Below, one piece after another: positions 35,628 to 47,905 of a stretch of DNA of 64,000 nt. How positions within the stretch are numbered: the first letter of the stretch is position 1; each line of letters starts with the position of its first letter. The notes under the pieces were generated by a model. It saw only the letters and a program-made list of their open reading frames with translations, did not search any database and was not told the DNA's origin. The position numbers and the translations under genes are program-made. Source of the DNA: Tenrec ecaudatus (lineage: Eukaryota > Chordata > Mammalia > Afrosoricida > Tenrecidae). The stretch spans positions 123,863,731 to 123,927,730 of the forward strand of contig NC_134535.1 of the NCBI RefSeq assembly GCF_050624435.1. Direction: 5' to 3'.

Positions 35628-38190
35628 ATTAAATCATTTTAATGGAGGCTCATACAACTCTTATCACAATCCATACATACATCCATTGTGTCAAGCACAT
35701 TTGTACATTTGTTGCCATCATCATTCTCAAAACATTTGCTTTCTATTTAAGCCCTTGGTATCAGCTCCTCATTTTACCCTGTCCCCTCCTCGCTCATGAA
35801 CCCTTGATAATTTATAAATTATTGTTTTGTCATATCTTCAACTATGATGTCTCCCTTCACCCACTTTTCTGTTGTCCATTCCCCAGGGAGGCAGTTATAT
35901 GCAGATCCTTGTAATCAGTTCCCTCTTTCTATCCCACCTTCCCACCATCCTCCCAGTATCTCCACTTTCACTACTGGTCCTGAAGGGATCATCTGTCCTG
36001 GATTCCCTGTGTTTCCAGTTCCTATGTGTACCAGTGTACATCCTCAGATCTAGCAAAATTTATAAGGTAGAATTGGGATCATGATAGTGGGTGGGGGGAG
36101 GGGGAACATTTAAGAACTATAGGAAAGTTGTATGTTTCATCGTTGATACCCTGCACCTTTACTGGCCCGTCTCCTTCCCATGACCCTTCTGTAAGGGGAT
36201 GTCCAGTTGCCTAGAGATGGGTTTTGAGCCTCCACTCTGCACTCACATTTACAATGAAATGATTTTTTTTTGTTATTTGATGCCTGATACCTGTGCCATT
36301 CAACACCTCATGATCACACAGGTTGTTGTGCTTCTTCCAAGTGGGCTTTGTTGCTTTTGAGCTAGATGGCCGCTTTTTCATCTTCGAGCCTTTAAGACCC
36401 CAGGTGCTATATCTTTTGCTAGCTTGGCACCATCAGCTTTCTTCACCACATTTGCTTATGCACACATTTGCCTTCAGTGATCATATCGGGAAGGTGAACA
36501 CCACTTATATGGTTTTTTGTTCTTTAATGCCTGATACCTGTTCCCTTCTACACCTCGTGGTCACACAGGCTGGTGTGCTTCTTCCATGTGGGCTTTGTTG
36601 CTTCTGAACTAGAGAGCCGCTTGTTTATCTTCAAACCTTTAAGACCCCAGATGCTATATCGTTTGGTAGCCGGGCACCATCAGCTTTCTTCCCCACATTG
36701 ACTTATGCACACATTTGTCTTCAGCAATTGTGTCAGGAAGGTGTGCAACATGGAATGCCAATTTAATAGAACAAAGTATTCTTGCATTGAGTAAGTACTT
36801 GAGTGGAGGTCCAATGTCCATCTGCTGCCTTAATGCTAAACCTTTAAATATATGCATGTATATCTATTTCCCCACCATCCTATATAAATATATTTACATA
36901 TGTACATGCCTGTATTTAGACCTCTATAAATGCCCTTTGCCTCCTACTTCTTTCCTCTATTTCTTTTTATTCCTCTTGTCCCATTATCATGCTCAGCCTT
37001 CATTTGGGTTTCAGTAATTTCTCTCCGTTGCATTGGCCTTGCTGAATCCCTACCAGGCCTCTCACACTCTCCTTGCCACTAATTTTGGATGACTTGTTAC
37101 TCCATTGTCCATGGGTTGCTCAACACCACCTCCTTTCCCTCGCCGCCTCCTCTCCCATGTCCCCCCAAAACCATCGATCCCATTGTTTTCTCCTCCAGAC
37201 AGTTCATCCAGCCTATCGTATCTAGATAGATATACAGAAATAATAATATGCACCAAAAAACAAGGCAAAGCAAGACAAAGTGACTAAAGAGAACATAACA
37301 ATGACAACAAAAAAGAAAACCAATGACCCAGAAAAGAATAAATTAATTTTTAATAAAGAAAAAAATTTAATTAAAAAAAGAAAGAAAAACCAGTAAATAG
37401 ATCAAGGTCTGATTTTTGACCTCTAGGCGTGTCCTCCAGTCAAGTCTGATGGGTGCCACTCTCTGGCCCCAGAGTCTATCCTTTGCACACCTTTGAGCTC
37501 CCTGCTCTGCTCCCCATGTTGCACTGCTTTAGTGTTTTGCCTCCATGTTGGGGGGTCAGACAGGGCCAATCCCGACACTGAGTCTCCAGTGTTGTCTTCC
37601 GTAGGGCCATGGGCCAGTGAAGGATGTCGTGTCTCACAGTGGGATCACCATATGGTCCATTCTGTGCATTGGCTGTTCAGAGCAGGGATATCATCCTCCA
37701 GGCTTTGTGGGCCACGATGTGCTCCACTCTCTCTTCCTCCCCAGTCATTTGCTCCCGTGTGCTCTGATCAGACATATTCCTCTCTCCAAGCTGCAGCTTC
37801 AGTGCCATCCTCTAAATTCTTTCGGGGGAGGGGCAGTTGTCCACATAGCTGGAATTGTGGCTGAGGCCTCAGAACCCTCCACTGGCTCCCCTCTCCATGT
37901 CAGCATGCTGCATTCACATCCCAGAACACCGGACTTAAATCTGGTCCCTCTTTCCCTGTGGAGACATAAACAATATCCTCCCCTTGGGCGGTCCAATGCC
38001 CAATTCCCTTGCCACACATCTTTTTTCTTTTTTTTTTTGGCTTTCCTCCCTCTCCCTCTCTTTTAGTCTGCTAAGATAGGTATCCCTGGATTTGGTCTGG
38101 GCCCTGCCATGCTACCTGGACCTCACCCCTGGAGTGTTTGTATATAATAGCTATTTCCCTGTGTCCCTTTTGTATTTTTTTTTATAAACT
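35628..38190 (-). repeat. L1 3' UTR with 247 bp tandem duplication
   Basis: tgcctgatac recurs at 36281 and 36528, and flanking text repeats through about 36770. The same period occurs in the L1 at 15042-17568. The internal tatctagatagatatac motif (37219) is the seed of the GATA array at 57841. Confidence 0.85.
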
Positions 38191-41100
38191 TCCCTCAGTG
38201 GACTCATGTTGTACTTGTCCTTCTGTGCTGGGCTTACTTCACTTATATAGTTTCCTGCAGTTCTTCCCATGCAGCGATATGCTTCATGCGTTCATCAATG
38301 CTTTTTAGCATTGTATGTATGTACCACAGTTTTTTTTAATCCATTTGTCTGTTGATGGAAATTTGGGTTGTTTCCAACCCCTTGCAATTGTGAACTGTGC
38401 CACGATGAACACTGGAGCACAGATGTCTGGCCGTGGTTTGTTTCTTGCCTCTTCTGGGTATGTGCCCAGTAGGGTATAGCTGGGTCATATGGTAGCTCGA
38501 TTTCCATCTGTTCTAGAAATCTCCAAATCGATATCCATAGTGGCTGTACATACCTACAGGCCCACCAGCAGTGGATGAGAGTTCCTGTCTCCCCACAGCC
38601 CCTCCAACACTTGCTGCTGTCTGATTTTTTGAATTGGCCTGTCTTTGACCGTGTCAGGTGGTATGTCATAGTTCTTTTAGTTTGCATTTCTCCTGTGGCT
38701 CATGATCGGGAACATTTTCTCATATGTTTATTAGCCATTCGGATTTCAGACTCTCTGAAACTTCTGTTCAGGTCCTTTGCCGACCTCCTGAGTGGGCAGT
38801 TAGTTTTTCTCTTATTGTAATCTTTCAAAGTATTGTAGATTTTAGTAATAAGGCCTTTGTCTGACGTGTCATTGCTAAAGATGTTTTCCCAGTCGGCGGA
38901 CTCTCTTATTACTCTCTTGGTGAATTCTTTTAACGTCCACAGGTCATTTATCTTCAGTATTTCCCACTTGTCTATTTGTGACTCCTCTGTATTTGTATCC
39001 TTCCCTAGTTCTGATAGCCTATGTATTCCCTGTGCCAAGGTTCTCCGGCTTGTCCCAATTCCGTCATTAATGGCCCTAATTGTTGGGGGTTTTATCTCAA
39101 GGTTTGTGATCCACCTTTAGTTTATTCTTGTGCATGGAGTGAGGTAAGGGTCTTGCTCCACCTTTCTGCAGGTAGATATCCATTTTTCCAGCACCATTTA
39201 TTAAAGAGAGCACCTGCTTCTCATTTGATATTTTTGGGCCCTTATCAAAGATCAGTTGCTTGTATGCTATTGTTTCTATTTCTGGGTGTTCAGCTATTTT
39301 CCATTGGTCTGAATATCTGTTGTTATACCAGTACCACACTGTTTTGAGTACTGTGGCCATATAATATGTGCTAAAGTCAGGTAGAGCAAGCCCTCCCACT
39401 TTGTCCTTCTTCTTGAGGAGTTCTCTGCTAATTTGGAGCTTCTTCCCCCTCCATATGAAGTCGGTAATCAGTTTTTACAATTCTTTGAAGAAGGATGGTG
39501 ATATTCATTTTGGGATAGCATTGAACTTATATAGTGCCTTGGGCCAAATTAATATCTTTACTATATTGAGTCTGCCAATCTATAAGTATGGATGTTCTTC
39601 CATTTGTTGAGGTCAATCTTAGTTTCTTGTAGTAGTGTTTCATAATATTCCTCAAATAAATCTTACATTTTTCTAGTCAGGTATATCCCTAGATATTTCA
39701 ATTTGTGATTGGCTATTCTAAAGGGTACTACCTTTTTAATTGTCTCTTCTGTGATCTTGTCTGATGTATAGAGCAGTCCAATAGACTTCTGTTTGTTGCT
39801 CTTGTATCCTTCCACTCTACCATACTCCTCTATTGCTTCAAACACTCCACTTGTGGAGTTTAGGGGATTTTCGTTATATATAATTATATCATCTGCAAAT
39901 AATGATAATTTCACCTCTTACTTCCCCAGATAAATACGTTTGATGTCTCTTCTTTGTCTTATGTTGTTATCTAGGACCTCCAGTACAATGTCAAATAGGA
40001 GTGGGGACAAGGGGCAACCTTGTGCACTCCCCTTTTTCAGTGGATTTTTTTGAGTCTTTCTCCATTAACTACCACATTAGCTGTTGGTTTTTCATATATA
40101 GCTTGTATAATATTGAGGCATTTTCCTTCTATTCTTCATGAGTGTCTTAAACAGGAATGCATGTTGGATGTTGTCAAAAGCTTTTTCCACATCTATTAAT
40201 ATTATCATGTGGTTCTTATCATTTTTCCTGCCAATGTAGCAAATAATACTGATGATATTTGATTAATTTGATTAATACTGATTCGTATGTTGACCATCCC
40301 TGCATCCCTGGTATGAATCCTACTTGGTCACAGTGAATTATTTTTTAATATGCTTTTGTATTCTATTGGCCAGTATTCTGTTAAAGACTTTTGTATCAAT
40401 GTTCATGAGGAATATTGGTCTGTAGTTCTCAATTCCTGTGTGATTTTTTTCCCTGTTTTACGTATCAGAGTTATACTAGCTTACTAGAAAGAGTTTGGAA
40501 GTTTTACATCATTTTCTATGTTCTGGAAGAGGCTCACAGGATTTTTTGGCTGATAATCCCTTAATAATCTTGTCTATTTCTTCCATTGCTACAGGTCTGT
40601 TGAGGTTCTTGACATCCATCTGGGATAGTCTATGGAGGGATTATGTTTCAAGTATTTGTCCATGATTCCAATATGATAAATTCGTTAGAGTATAGGCCTT
40701 CATAGTACTGTATAATTATCCTTTTTATTTCATTAGGGTCTGTTGTAATGTCCCCTGTTTCATCCCTCATCCTTGCAATTGTCATTTGTTCCTTCCTTTC
40801 TTTGGTTAGGTTTGCCAGTGGTCTATCAATTCTGTTAATTCTTTCAAAGAACAAACTTTTAGTCGCATTACTTTTTTCCATAGTTTTCTTGTTTTCCCTG
40901 TCCTGTATCTCAGTTCTGATTTTTACTATGTTTTTCTCTTGCTATTAGTAGGGTTATTCTACTGACTCTGCTCTATTTGGTGTAAGTTTTGTGCCAGCAT
41001 ATCATCCATGACCGTCTCTTCTTTTTTCATGTGTGCATTTATTGCTATCAGCCTTCCTCTAATAAATGCCTTTGCTGTATCCCAAATGATTTGGTACATC

Positions 41101-41935
41101 GTATTTTCATTCTCATTGGTTTCTAGAAACTTCCTGATTTCATCTCTGATCTGGGTCAATACCAACTCCTTTTGCAATAGAGAATTGTTCATCCTCCAAT
41201 TGTTTGCCCTTGTTTTCTTCACCATTCTTCTGTTAATTTCCAGTCTTATGGCACAGTGATCAGAGAGAGACATCTGTATAATCTGTATGTACTTGAATTT
41301 ACTCAAGTTTGAATTGTGTCCCCTTATGTGATCTATTTTTCAATATGTCCCATGTGAGCTTAAAAGAAGGTGAATTTTTTACATGTGGGTAGAAAGGTCT
41401 GAAAATCTTATCAAGTCCAGTCATCCAATTGTGCTGTTTAGATCTGTAGCCTCCTTGTTGACTTTCTTTCCCAGTGATCTGTCTTGTTCAGAGAGTGGTG
41501 TATTAAAGTCACCAACTATAATTGTTGAGACTGTTATTATTTTTTTCATCTTTTGGAGTGTTTGATTTACAAATTTCATGGGTCTCTTATTGGGCACATA
41601 AATGTTTATTATGCTCACTGGTTCTTGGTCTAGTATTCCCTTGAGCACTGTATAGTGCCCCTCCTTGTCTCTTGTTATGACCTATATCTTGAGGACAATT
41701 TTGTCAGATATTAAGATCTGTACCCCTGCTTTTTTTGCATTGCCATTTGTTTAGTACATATTTCTCCAGCCTTTAATTCTCAACCTGTTTTTGTCTGCAA
41801 GTTTGAGATGTGTCTCCTGTAGGGAGAAGATTGATGGGTTATGTTCTTTGAGACAGTCCGTTACCCGCTGCCTTTTAATTCCTGGGTTCAGGTCATTGCT
41901 ATGTAGTGTTATTACATCCATCTGTGGACTCTGTG
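38190..41935 (-). pseudogene. L1 ORF2 (endonuclease-reverse transcriptase), broken
   Basis: Normally a ~1,275-residue enzyme that nicks target DNA and reverse-transcribes L1 RNA. Seen in pieces: endonuclease with GDFNTPLS (41421-41648) and SDHCAIRLE (40959-41306); the linker (40648-40881); RT catalytic LFADDIIIY with FADD at 39888-39899; later RT/thumb (39097-39399, 38700-39038); and the C-terminal cysteine-rich CWRGCGETGTLIHCWW (38295-38687). Domain order is normal. Frameshifts and stops separate every piece. Confidence 0.9.
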
Positions 41936-42199
41936 ATGTTATCTTGTACCTTTTGTGTTGGGTATTTTCCTAACTACCCATCTTATCCGCTTGTGTTGTG
42001 TGTGTGGTTTGTTTACCGTCTTTCCACTATTGACCCAATGCAATCCCAGGGGCTGTTTTCGCTTTGTCGCCCTATGGGTGGAATTGTTCTATGTGATGGT
42101 CTCTTATTTTCCCTCAGTGAGTGTTGATCTTCTGCCCATACTGGATCGGCAAGGATATCTTGGAGGGCTAGGTTTCTTTTTATGTATTCTTTGAGTTTT

Positions 42200-43077
42200 T
42201 CCTTGTCTGGGAAGACTCTTACTTCTCCATCTATCTTAATAGATTATTTGGCAAGGTAAAGTAATCTTGGGTTTGCATTGTTTTCCTTCCGTTTTGGGAA
42301 TATATTTCCATTCCCTCTTCTTCTTCATCGTTTCCACTGATATCTCTGAACATACTTTTATTTAGGTATTTTATACTTGCATATTTGTTTTCTACTAGCT
42401 GCTTTTATGATCTTCTCATTTTCCTCATAGTTGGATATAACTTGACTATTATGTGTCTTGGTGACTTCTTCTTGAGATTCAGCCTGGCTTTGTTCTTTCA
42501 GCCTCAGAATGGTTGCCTGATTTTCATTTAAGCTGGGGAATTTTTCCTCTAAGAATTCCCTCACTATTTTCATTGTTGACTTATTTGTTGTTTCTTGTTC
42601 CATTAGAGCAGTTATTCTAAAATTGTTCCCCTTCATAGCATCAGATATGTCTCCGAAGTTTTCTTCAGCTTCTCTGATTGTCTTATTTGACTGCTTTTCC
42701 TGTTTGCTAATGTCTGCCTGCATATCCTCTAGGTCACTGGTGCGATTCTCTGCCTCCTCAAATCTGTTGTCAAAGTCTGTCGATTCGCCACTTGATTATG
42801 TTATTTCATCCCTTAAGTCTTGTATTTCTCTTTGGTGTGTTGCCTTTATCTCCTCTATCATTTCATTCTTACTCTGCATTGCTTTCTTCATATCCTGTAT
42901 AAGTCCAAACAGCATTCTGAAAATTTCTTTCTGTGGCAGGTCAATATCTGCTTCTTCTATGGACATCTTTTGGTTCATGATTTCTTCAGGCATTGTCTTC
43001 TGTTTCTCCTGCTTTTTCGTTGAGGCTGATAGGACTGGTTTCTGTTTACATGTTGTTTTAGAGGACCCTGGAGCCAT
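42200..43077 (-). pseudogene. L1 ORF1 (RNA-binding chaperone), broken
   Basis: Starts at ATG 43077 with MAPGSSKTTCKQKPVL, then a Glu/Lys/Met-rich stretch fitting the coiled coil (42796-43077). A second piece (42358-42723) includes EFLEEKFPSLNENQ, resembling the start of the RRM/CTD part. ORF1p normally trimerises on L1 RNA. Frame broken near 42790. Confidence 0.75.
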
Positions 43078-45190
43078 CTTCCAGAGTCGAAGAGAACTGG
43101 GCTCTCTCTTGGGGAACTCGTATGAGTGCTTCTATGAACTACCTGCTGTACTGAAGGGTCAGGCTATCACTGTATCTTCTTGTGGTTTCACTCTTATCCT
43201 AGCTGACCAGTATTCTGTTATTTGGAGTATGAGTTGGATAGTCCTCTCATGTGACGCGGGTTGAGTTGTTGTGGGCCCAGGAGGGTGGCGCTTCACTGGC
43301 TGAATTCTAAGTAAGCCTCACTGTGCTTGGAGCACTTTGGGTGGCATGAGGTGTGTCCCTCTGCAACTGGTGTGCCTAGGAGGGCATGTGGGTGTATATA
43401 TCATCCTTGGTGCAGAGCTCTGTAGCTGGCAGGGGGTATTACCAGAGACAGAGATATCTCCTTGAAGGTGGGGATGATGTTCCCACAGTAGTGTATAGCC
43501 CCACCAGTGGTGGGCAGGAGTTTCCCCCAGTCACTTGTAGGTCCTCAGGGTTTAGGCTGGAGTTCCCCCCACTGTTTGAAGGGGAGAACCCCCTTCTGCT
43601 TGGTGTATGGAAGAGGATCGGTGTGATTTCCCCAGCTGCTTGTACAGCCAACAAATTTGGACAGGCGCTCCCCCAGTTGGGCCTTTAGAGTTGCCCTAGG
43701 TGGAGAGGAGTGGACTGGAGGCCACTAGCAACTTGTTAAAGAAAGAGAGGGAGAGGAGAAAAAGAGAGAAAGAAGAAAACAAAGACTGGAACAACAATAC
43801 CAAGCAAACTAGCACCCACTCACACACACACACACAATGCACAGACTAAACAAAAGTGAAAACAGTAAAAAGAAGAAATCAACAGAAAAGGAGAATTGAA
43901 TCTGCTGAGACTGGCAGGAAAGAGAGAAGAGATAGAAGAAGAGGAGAAAAGAAGAAAAAGTGAAAGAAGAACAAAAGGGAAAATGGAAATAAAAAGTAAA
44001 AAGAAGAGAAAAAGAAAGCAAAGGAGAAAAAATTTTAAAAATAGATATATAGCTGAACCCCATGCTGTGCCACATGTAGCATTGTCGCGTGCTGTGTGCA
44101 GCACTGTCTTAGGGGGGCAGGCTGTAGGTCTCCCCCCTGGATTGGCCATGTTGCCCTAGGCAGAGAATAGGGGTCTGGAAACCAGCAGTGGCACGTGGAA
44201 GTAAAGAGAGGGAGAGGAGAGAATCATAAAAGCAGAGAGAGAGGAGAAGAGAAGAAAGAAAGAGAGAAAGACGGGGGAAAGCTCAACTGTGCTCATTAAG
44301 ATTGGCTGTGATGGTTAAGAGGGAAGAAAGAGAGGAGGAAATAAAGAATAAAGAGATAGCTGATCCCTGATTACCTGACTGTGGGGCCAGAGGGGTTTAA
44401 ACCCTGGCCCACGATGGCAGGTTGGTGTGCCCTTTTCATTCAGGGACCCAGTGATGATGGGTGGAATTGCCCTGGTTGGCAAGATCACCTTAGAGGTCTG
44501 ACAGAGGTTTCCTTGACAACATGGTGCACTTGTAGATGGCTGTCACAGCTGTCTCATGTGGCGTGCTGCACTCCCACAGAGGGCAGACTGGAGTTCCCCC
44601 TGCTATTTGAGTTGATTTGCCCTAGGCGGAGGATAGTGGCCTGGAAGCTAGTAGTGGCGTATGATAGGAAAGAGAGGGAGAGAAAAGGAAAAAGAAGAAA
44701 GAGAAGGGGAAACAAACCTGTGCCCATTGTGACTAACGGTGGTGGGAAAGATAGAAGGGCAAGCAAATAAAGAAAGAAGAAATCGAGTGGTAAGTAAGGA
44801 GAGAGCTGAGACTTGATTACCTGCCCATGGGGATGGAGGAGTTCCAACTCTTCCTCAAGGGAGCGGGGTAGTGTGCCCGCTTGATGTAGGGGTCCACAGA
44901 TGCAGGGTGGGATTACTCTCGAAGGCAAGATCACACAGTGGCCAGGTGTCAGTTACCACTGTGGTATTGAGCACTGGAGTTCACTGGTATACCTGCCTTG
45001 TGTTGTATGTAGGACTACAAGACCTCCCAGTGGCAGGGAGGCCACAAGGTGTTCTCACAGCCCCATGTAGGATCCCAGGACAGGTAGGATCCCCCTGGTT
45101 ATGTGTAGAATCACTGAGAGGGAAGCTGGGCTTATTGTCCTATCTAGACTGCTGGTGCCCTACTAGATCAGAGGATTTTCCCCGCCCCCT
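43078..45190 (-). repeat. L1 5' UTR of tandem monomers
   Basis: ttgccctagg recurs at 43691, 44151 and 44617 and aaagagagggagagg-like text at 43742, 44203 and 44669, giving periods near 461-466 bp; at least three units. Each has a polypurine block on the + strand. Probable internal promoter, by analogy with mouse L1 monomers. Confidence 0.75.
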
Positions 45191-45549
45191 GGCCAGCTAG
45201 AATAGAATCTAATTAAATTGTCTCCCTGGCTCTGGGCTCTAGCTCCGTGCTGTTAGAAGCTTAGACTTGCTTTGGCTGGTCTTTGTTATGCAAAAAACCT
45301 CCAGGCCCTGTAGCTAAATTCTGGCATTCCTTAGCATAGACTTCTTCTTATGCTGATTTATCTTAAGGGACCCCTTCTATGTGCTCCTTGGAGCTAAGCA
45401 ACAAGACTGGGGGTTGAGTTTTTATCAATAATATATATTTCGCACTTTTTTATATTATCTTTGTGAGGTGCTCTGATTTGGGGGCTGTCATGCTAACTCC
45501 CAGAGGAGGAGATCCAGCTTATCAGGGGGTTTGTTTCTGTAAGGGGATT
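45191..45549. other. No recognised feature
   Basis: Between L1 5' end and LTR; could be outermost L1 5' UTR or ERV flank. Confidence 0.4.
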
Positions 45550-46010
45550 TGTCTCTCTGGGACTAGATTTCAGCCTCGGTACTTGGCTCCGCGTGAGAAA
45601 GATTTCACGCCAAAGCCGGGCTCGTGATCCAAGTGAATTTAATGAAACTTCAAAGAAGCATCAGGTTTTATGCAGCACCCATAAGGATTCCTTTGACCAT
45701 GCGGCCTGACAGAGACTGCTCCAGGACACACAAGGATCTCTCTCCTCCCACAAAGACGACCAGACCACCCAAGCAAGACAAGGCCCTCTCCCTTCCGGTC
45801 CCTGCCTTTTCAAGGGTTCCCAGGGGAGGCGTGGTGAATGACCCCAGGTCGATCCCATTGGCTGAATTGCAGTCACCCAGCCCAGGTGGGCTGCTCCAGG
45901 TGTAACGCCCATCTGGGCCCACCGGCGGGAAAATCCAGCTTTGTCCTTTGCTGGCTCTCCAAGGCATGCATAAATGGACTTCCCAATTACCTAGGCTAAG
46001 CTACCTAACA
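45550..46010 (-). repeat. LTR of same family as the 4144-9058 ERV
   Basis: Collinear with those LTRs (gagaaagatttcacgccaaa, ctcgtgatccaagt, cccattggctgaattgcagt, ctacctaaca end), 461 bp. On the minus strand it has the CCAAT box. The start reads TGTCTC rather than TGTTAG. A purine tract (reverse of tttccttctctcccaatt) follows its right edge, so it is a 3' LTR with some interior to the right. Confidence 0.8.
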
Positions 46011-46500
46011 TTTCCTTCTCTCCCAATTGGAACTGAATTCACCCCCTGGACTCTGACTATCTGCCTATTTTCTCCTACACAGTGATCTGCCTCAGGTAAA
46101 GATCTGCTTTTTCTTCTACTCTGAATTATGGTGACCCACCACCCTCACTCCCCAGGCTATGAGCTCAAGGCAGCTAACAGCACAGAGCGCTCTGGCGTGT
46201 GGTTCTCCTCTTGTCTGGGATTATGCCCCCCCGAAGGCATCAGCGTGGAGAAATCACGACTTCTGTACAAGGTTGGGCGGAGCTTTTCAGCTGGAGCCTG
46301 CAAGCCCAACTTGCGGAATTTAGAGTGATTTAGAGCGTTCTTGGTTCGCTTGTGAGTGGAAATCACACCAAAAAAAGGGCGGGTTCAGGAGAGAGCCTAG
46401 TACACTAATTCTAATTTTAGGACTGCACCTCACAGTTTCCTTTACCTCACCTCCCAATTTTCTGGTCTGGCATCAGGAGCACGAGACGGGTGAGTCTTAA
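46011..46500 (-). other. Probable ERV interior remnant
   Basis: Begins with a polypurine tract in reverse (46011-46028). No retroviral protein recognised and no second LTR seen, so its right limit is uncertain. Confidence 0.4.
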
Positions 46501-46954
46501 CTAGTCACCATTTCCCTAGTGATCTTTTCGTCTTTGTTCTGACTTGATTGGGACTATAGTACCTTTTTTCCTTAAACAAATGCATGACTTTCAGGGGAAG
46601 GTAGTCTAGATAAATGTAGACAAGGATATGTTACTCTAGAATTATTCATTTATTATGTCTTTATAGATGTAATTTTGAAGAGTAGGTAGTTAATTTTGTC
46701 AAAGCCTCTTGATTGCTATAGAGATAAATCATCCTGATCATAGTGTATATTTTATACTGTGTATAAATTCTTTAGTTCAGTAAATGGATTATATTACTTA
46801 AATTTGAGAAGGTAAATTGAAGCTTGCTTTTTTGTTTGGCTGTTTGTTTTTGGACAATATTCACAACTAGTCTTTTTGCATTATCTTTGCCAAATGTGAT
46901 TATCTCTGTTGTATCCAATCCATTTGTGACTAATCACAAGCTTTTAAGATCCCC
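46501..46954. other. No recognised feature
   Basis: AT-rich intergenic sequence. Confidence 0.5.
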
Positions 46955-46966
46955 TATCTTGACACA

Positions 46967-47178
46967 AAGGAGTCCTAATGGTGTAGAGTTTACAAGTTGG
47001 CCTATTAACTGCAAGCTCAGTTGTTCAAAGCCACCAGCTATTCTAAGAGAGAAAAATAGGGCATTCTACTCCAGTAAAGAATTAAGTCTTAGAAATTCAG
47101 GGGAAGTTCTGCCCTGTCTTATAGTGTCACTATGCGTTGGCACCAACTCAATGGCAGTAAGTTTGGCTTGGTTTGGTT
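46967..47178 (+). repeat. AfroSINE, full length
   Basis: Head aaggagtcctaatggtgtag, tRNA-like ttgttcaaagccaccagct, body ctactccagtaaagaattaa, 3' end caatggcagtaagtttggct. A 12 bp duplication with one mismatch (46955-46966, 47179-47190) flanks it. Confidence 0.88.
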
Positions 47179-47250
47179 TATATTGACACAGGGGCTACAA
47201 CAGTTGATTCAAACATAAGCACAATGATAACAATCATACGTATGTATGTA

Positions 47251-47640
47251 TTGTTGTTGCTACTATTAATTTTTGTTGAGTCCGCACCTACTCAAAACTA
47301 TGTATAACCAAACAAAATCTTGCCTAGTCCTGTTCCCTGTTCATAATTGCTGGTATGTCTCAGCCCACTGTTGTAGTTATTGTGCATTTTTATTGACTTA
47401 TAATCTGGGGGTGGAGGAATAGTTCATCTTCCAGCCCATCTTCAGGTAATGTTCTGTTGTGATCCATAAGGCTTTCATTGGCTAATTTATGGAAGTGGAT
47501 CACCAGACCTTTCTTCCTACTCTGTCTTAGTGACATTGCTGGTGTTTGAAATACTGCTGACATAACTTCCAGCATCACATAAACACACACATACCTCAAT
47601 GTGTGTGCGTAAAGAAACTGACTTGATATGTCATGTGTAA
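47251..47640 (-). mobile_element. Internally deleted RTE LINE
   Basis: 47251-47400 is the RTE 3' end (ttgttgttgctactattaat, gtcctgttccctgttcataa). 47400-47620 is the RTE 5' region (ttcatcttccagcccatctt, gtggatcaccagacctttct), joined without the ~3 kb coding part. Confidence 0.55.
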
Positions 47641-47734
47641 AAACGTGACATGAAGAAAAAAGCAGGATAAGAAAAGACAGACTAATTGGTGGAGGGGCCG
47701 CTGTTTTCGGTAGAGTAGTCAATAGAGGAAGAAG

Positions 47735-47905
47735 TGCTGGTGGCATTGTGGGATACACATTGGGCTGCTAACCACAAAGTAAGCGGTTCAAAACACAGAA
47801 GAATGATGAGGTTGTAAGCTCCCACAGTGGTTCACAGTCTTAGAAACCCTATTAAAAGGCCACTAAGTGTTGCAATCAACGTGATGGCAGTGACTTAGAT
47901 GTTAA
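47735..47905 (+). repeat. AfroSINE
   Basis: gctggtggcattgtgggata head, gctaaccacaaagtaagcgg, 3' end gtgatggcagtgacttagat. Confidence 0.75.

Larger units (their letters stand above)
35628..45190 (-). mobile_element. Near full-length L1, inactive
   Basis: Reading right to left: 5' UTR of tandem ~463 bp monomers (about 43078-45190), ORF1 (about 42200-43077), ORF2 (about 38190-41935), and a 2.5 kb 3' UTR (35628-38190). Both ORFs are broken by frameshifts and stops, so it cannot move. At 9.5 kb it is longer than the 6-7.5 kb L1s of human and mouse, because both UTRs are long. Target duplication not found; the 5' edge is uncertain (45190-45549 is unassigned). Confidence 0.88.

Noticed and set aside
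42623..43264. 213-codon plus-strand reading frame
   Set aside because: Antisense to L1 ORF1; open because the sense strand is rich in Glu, Lys and Met codons.
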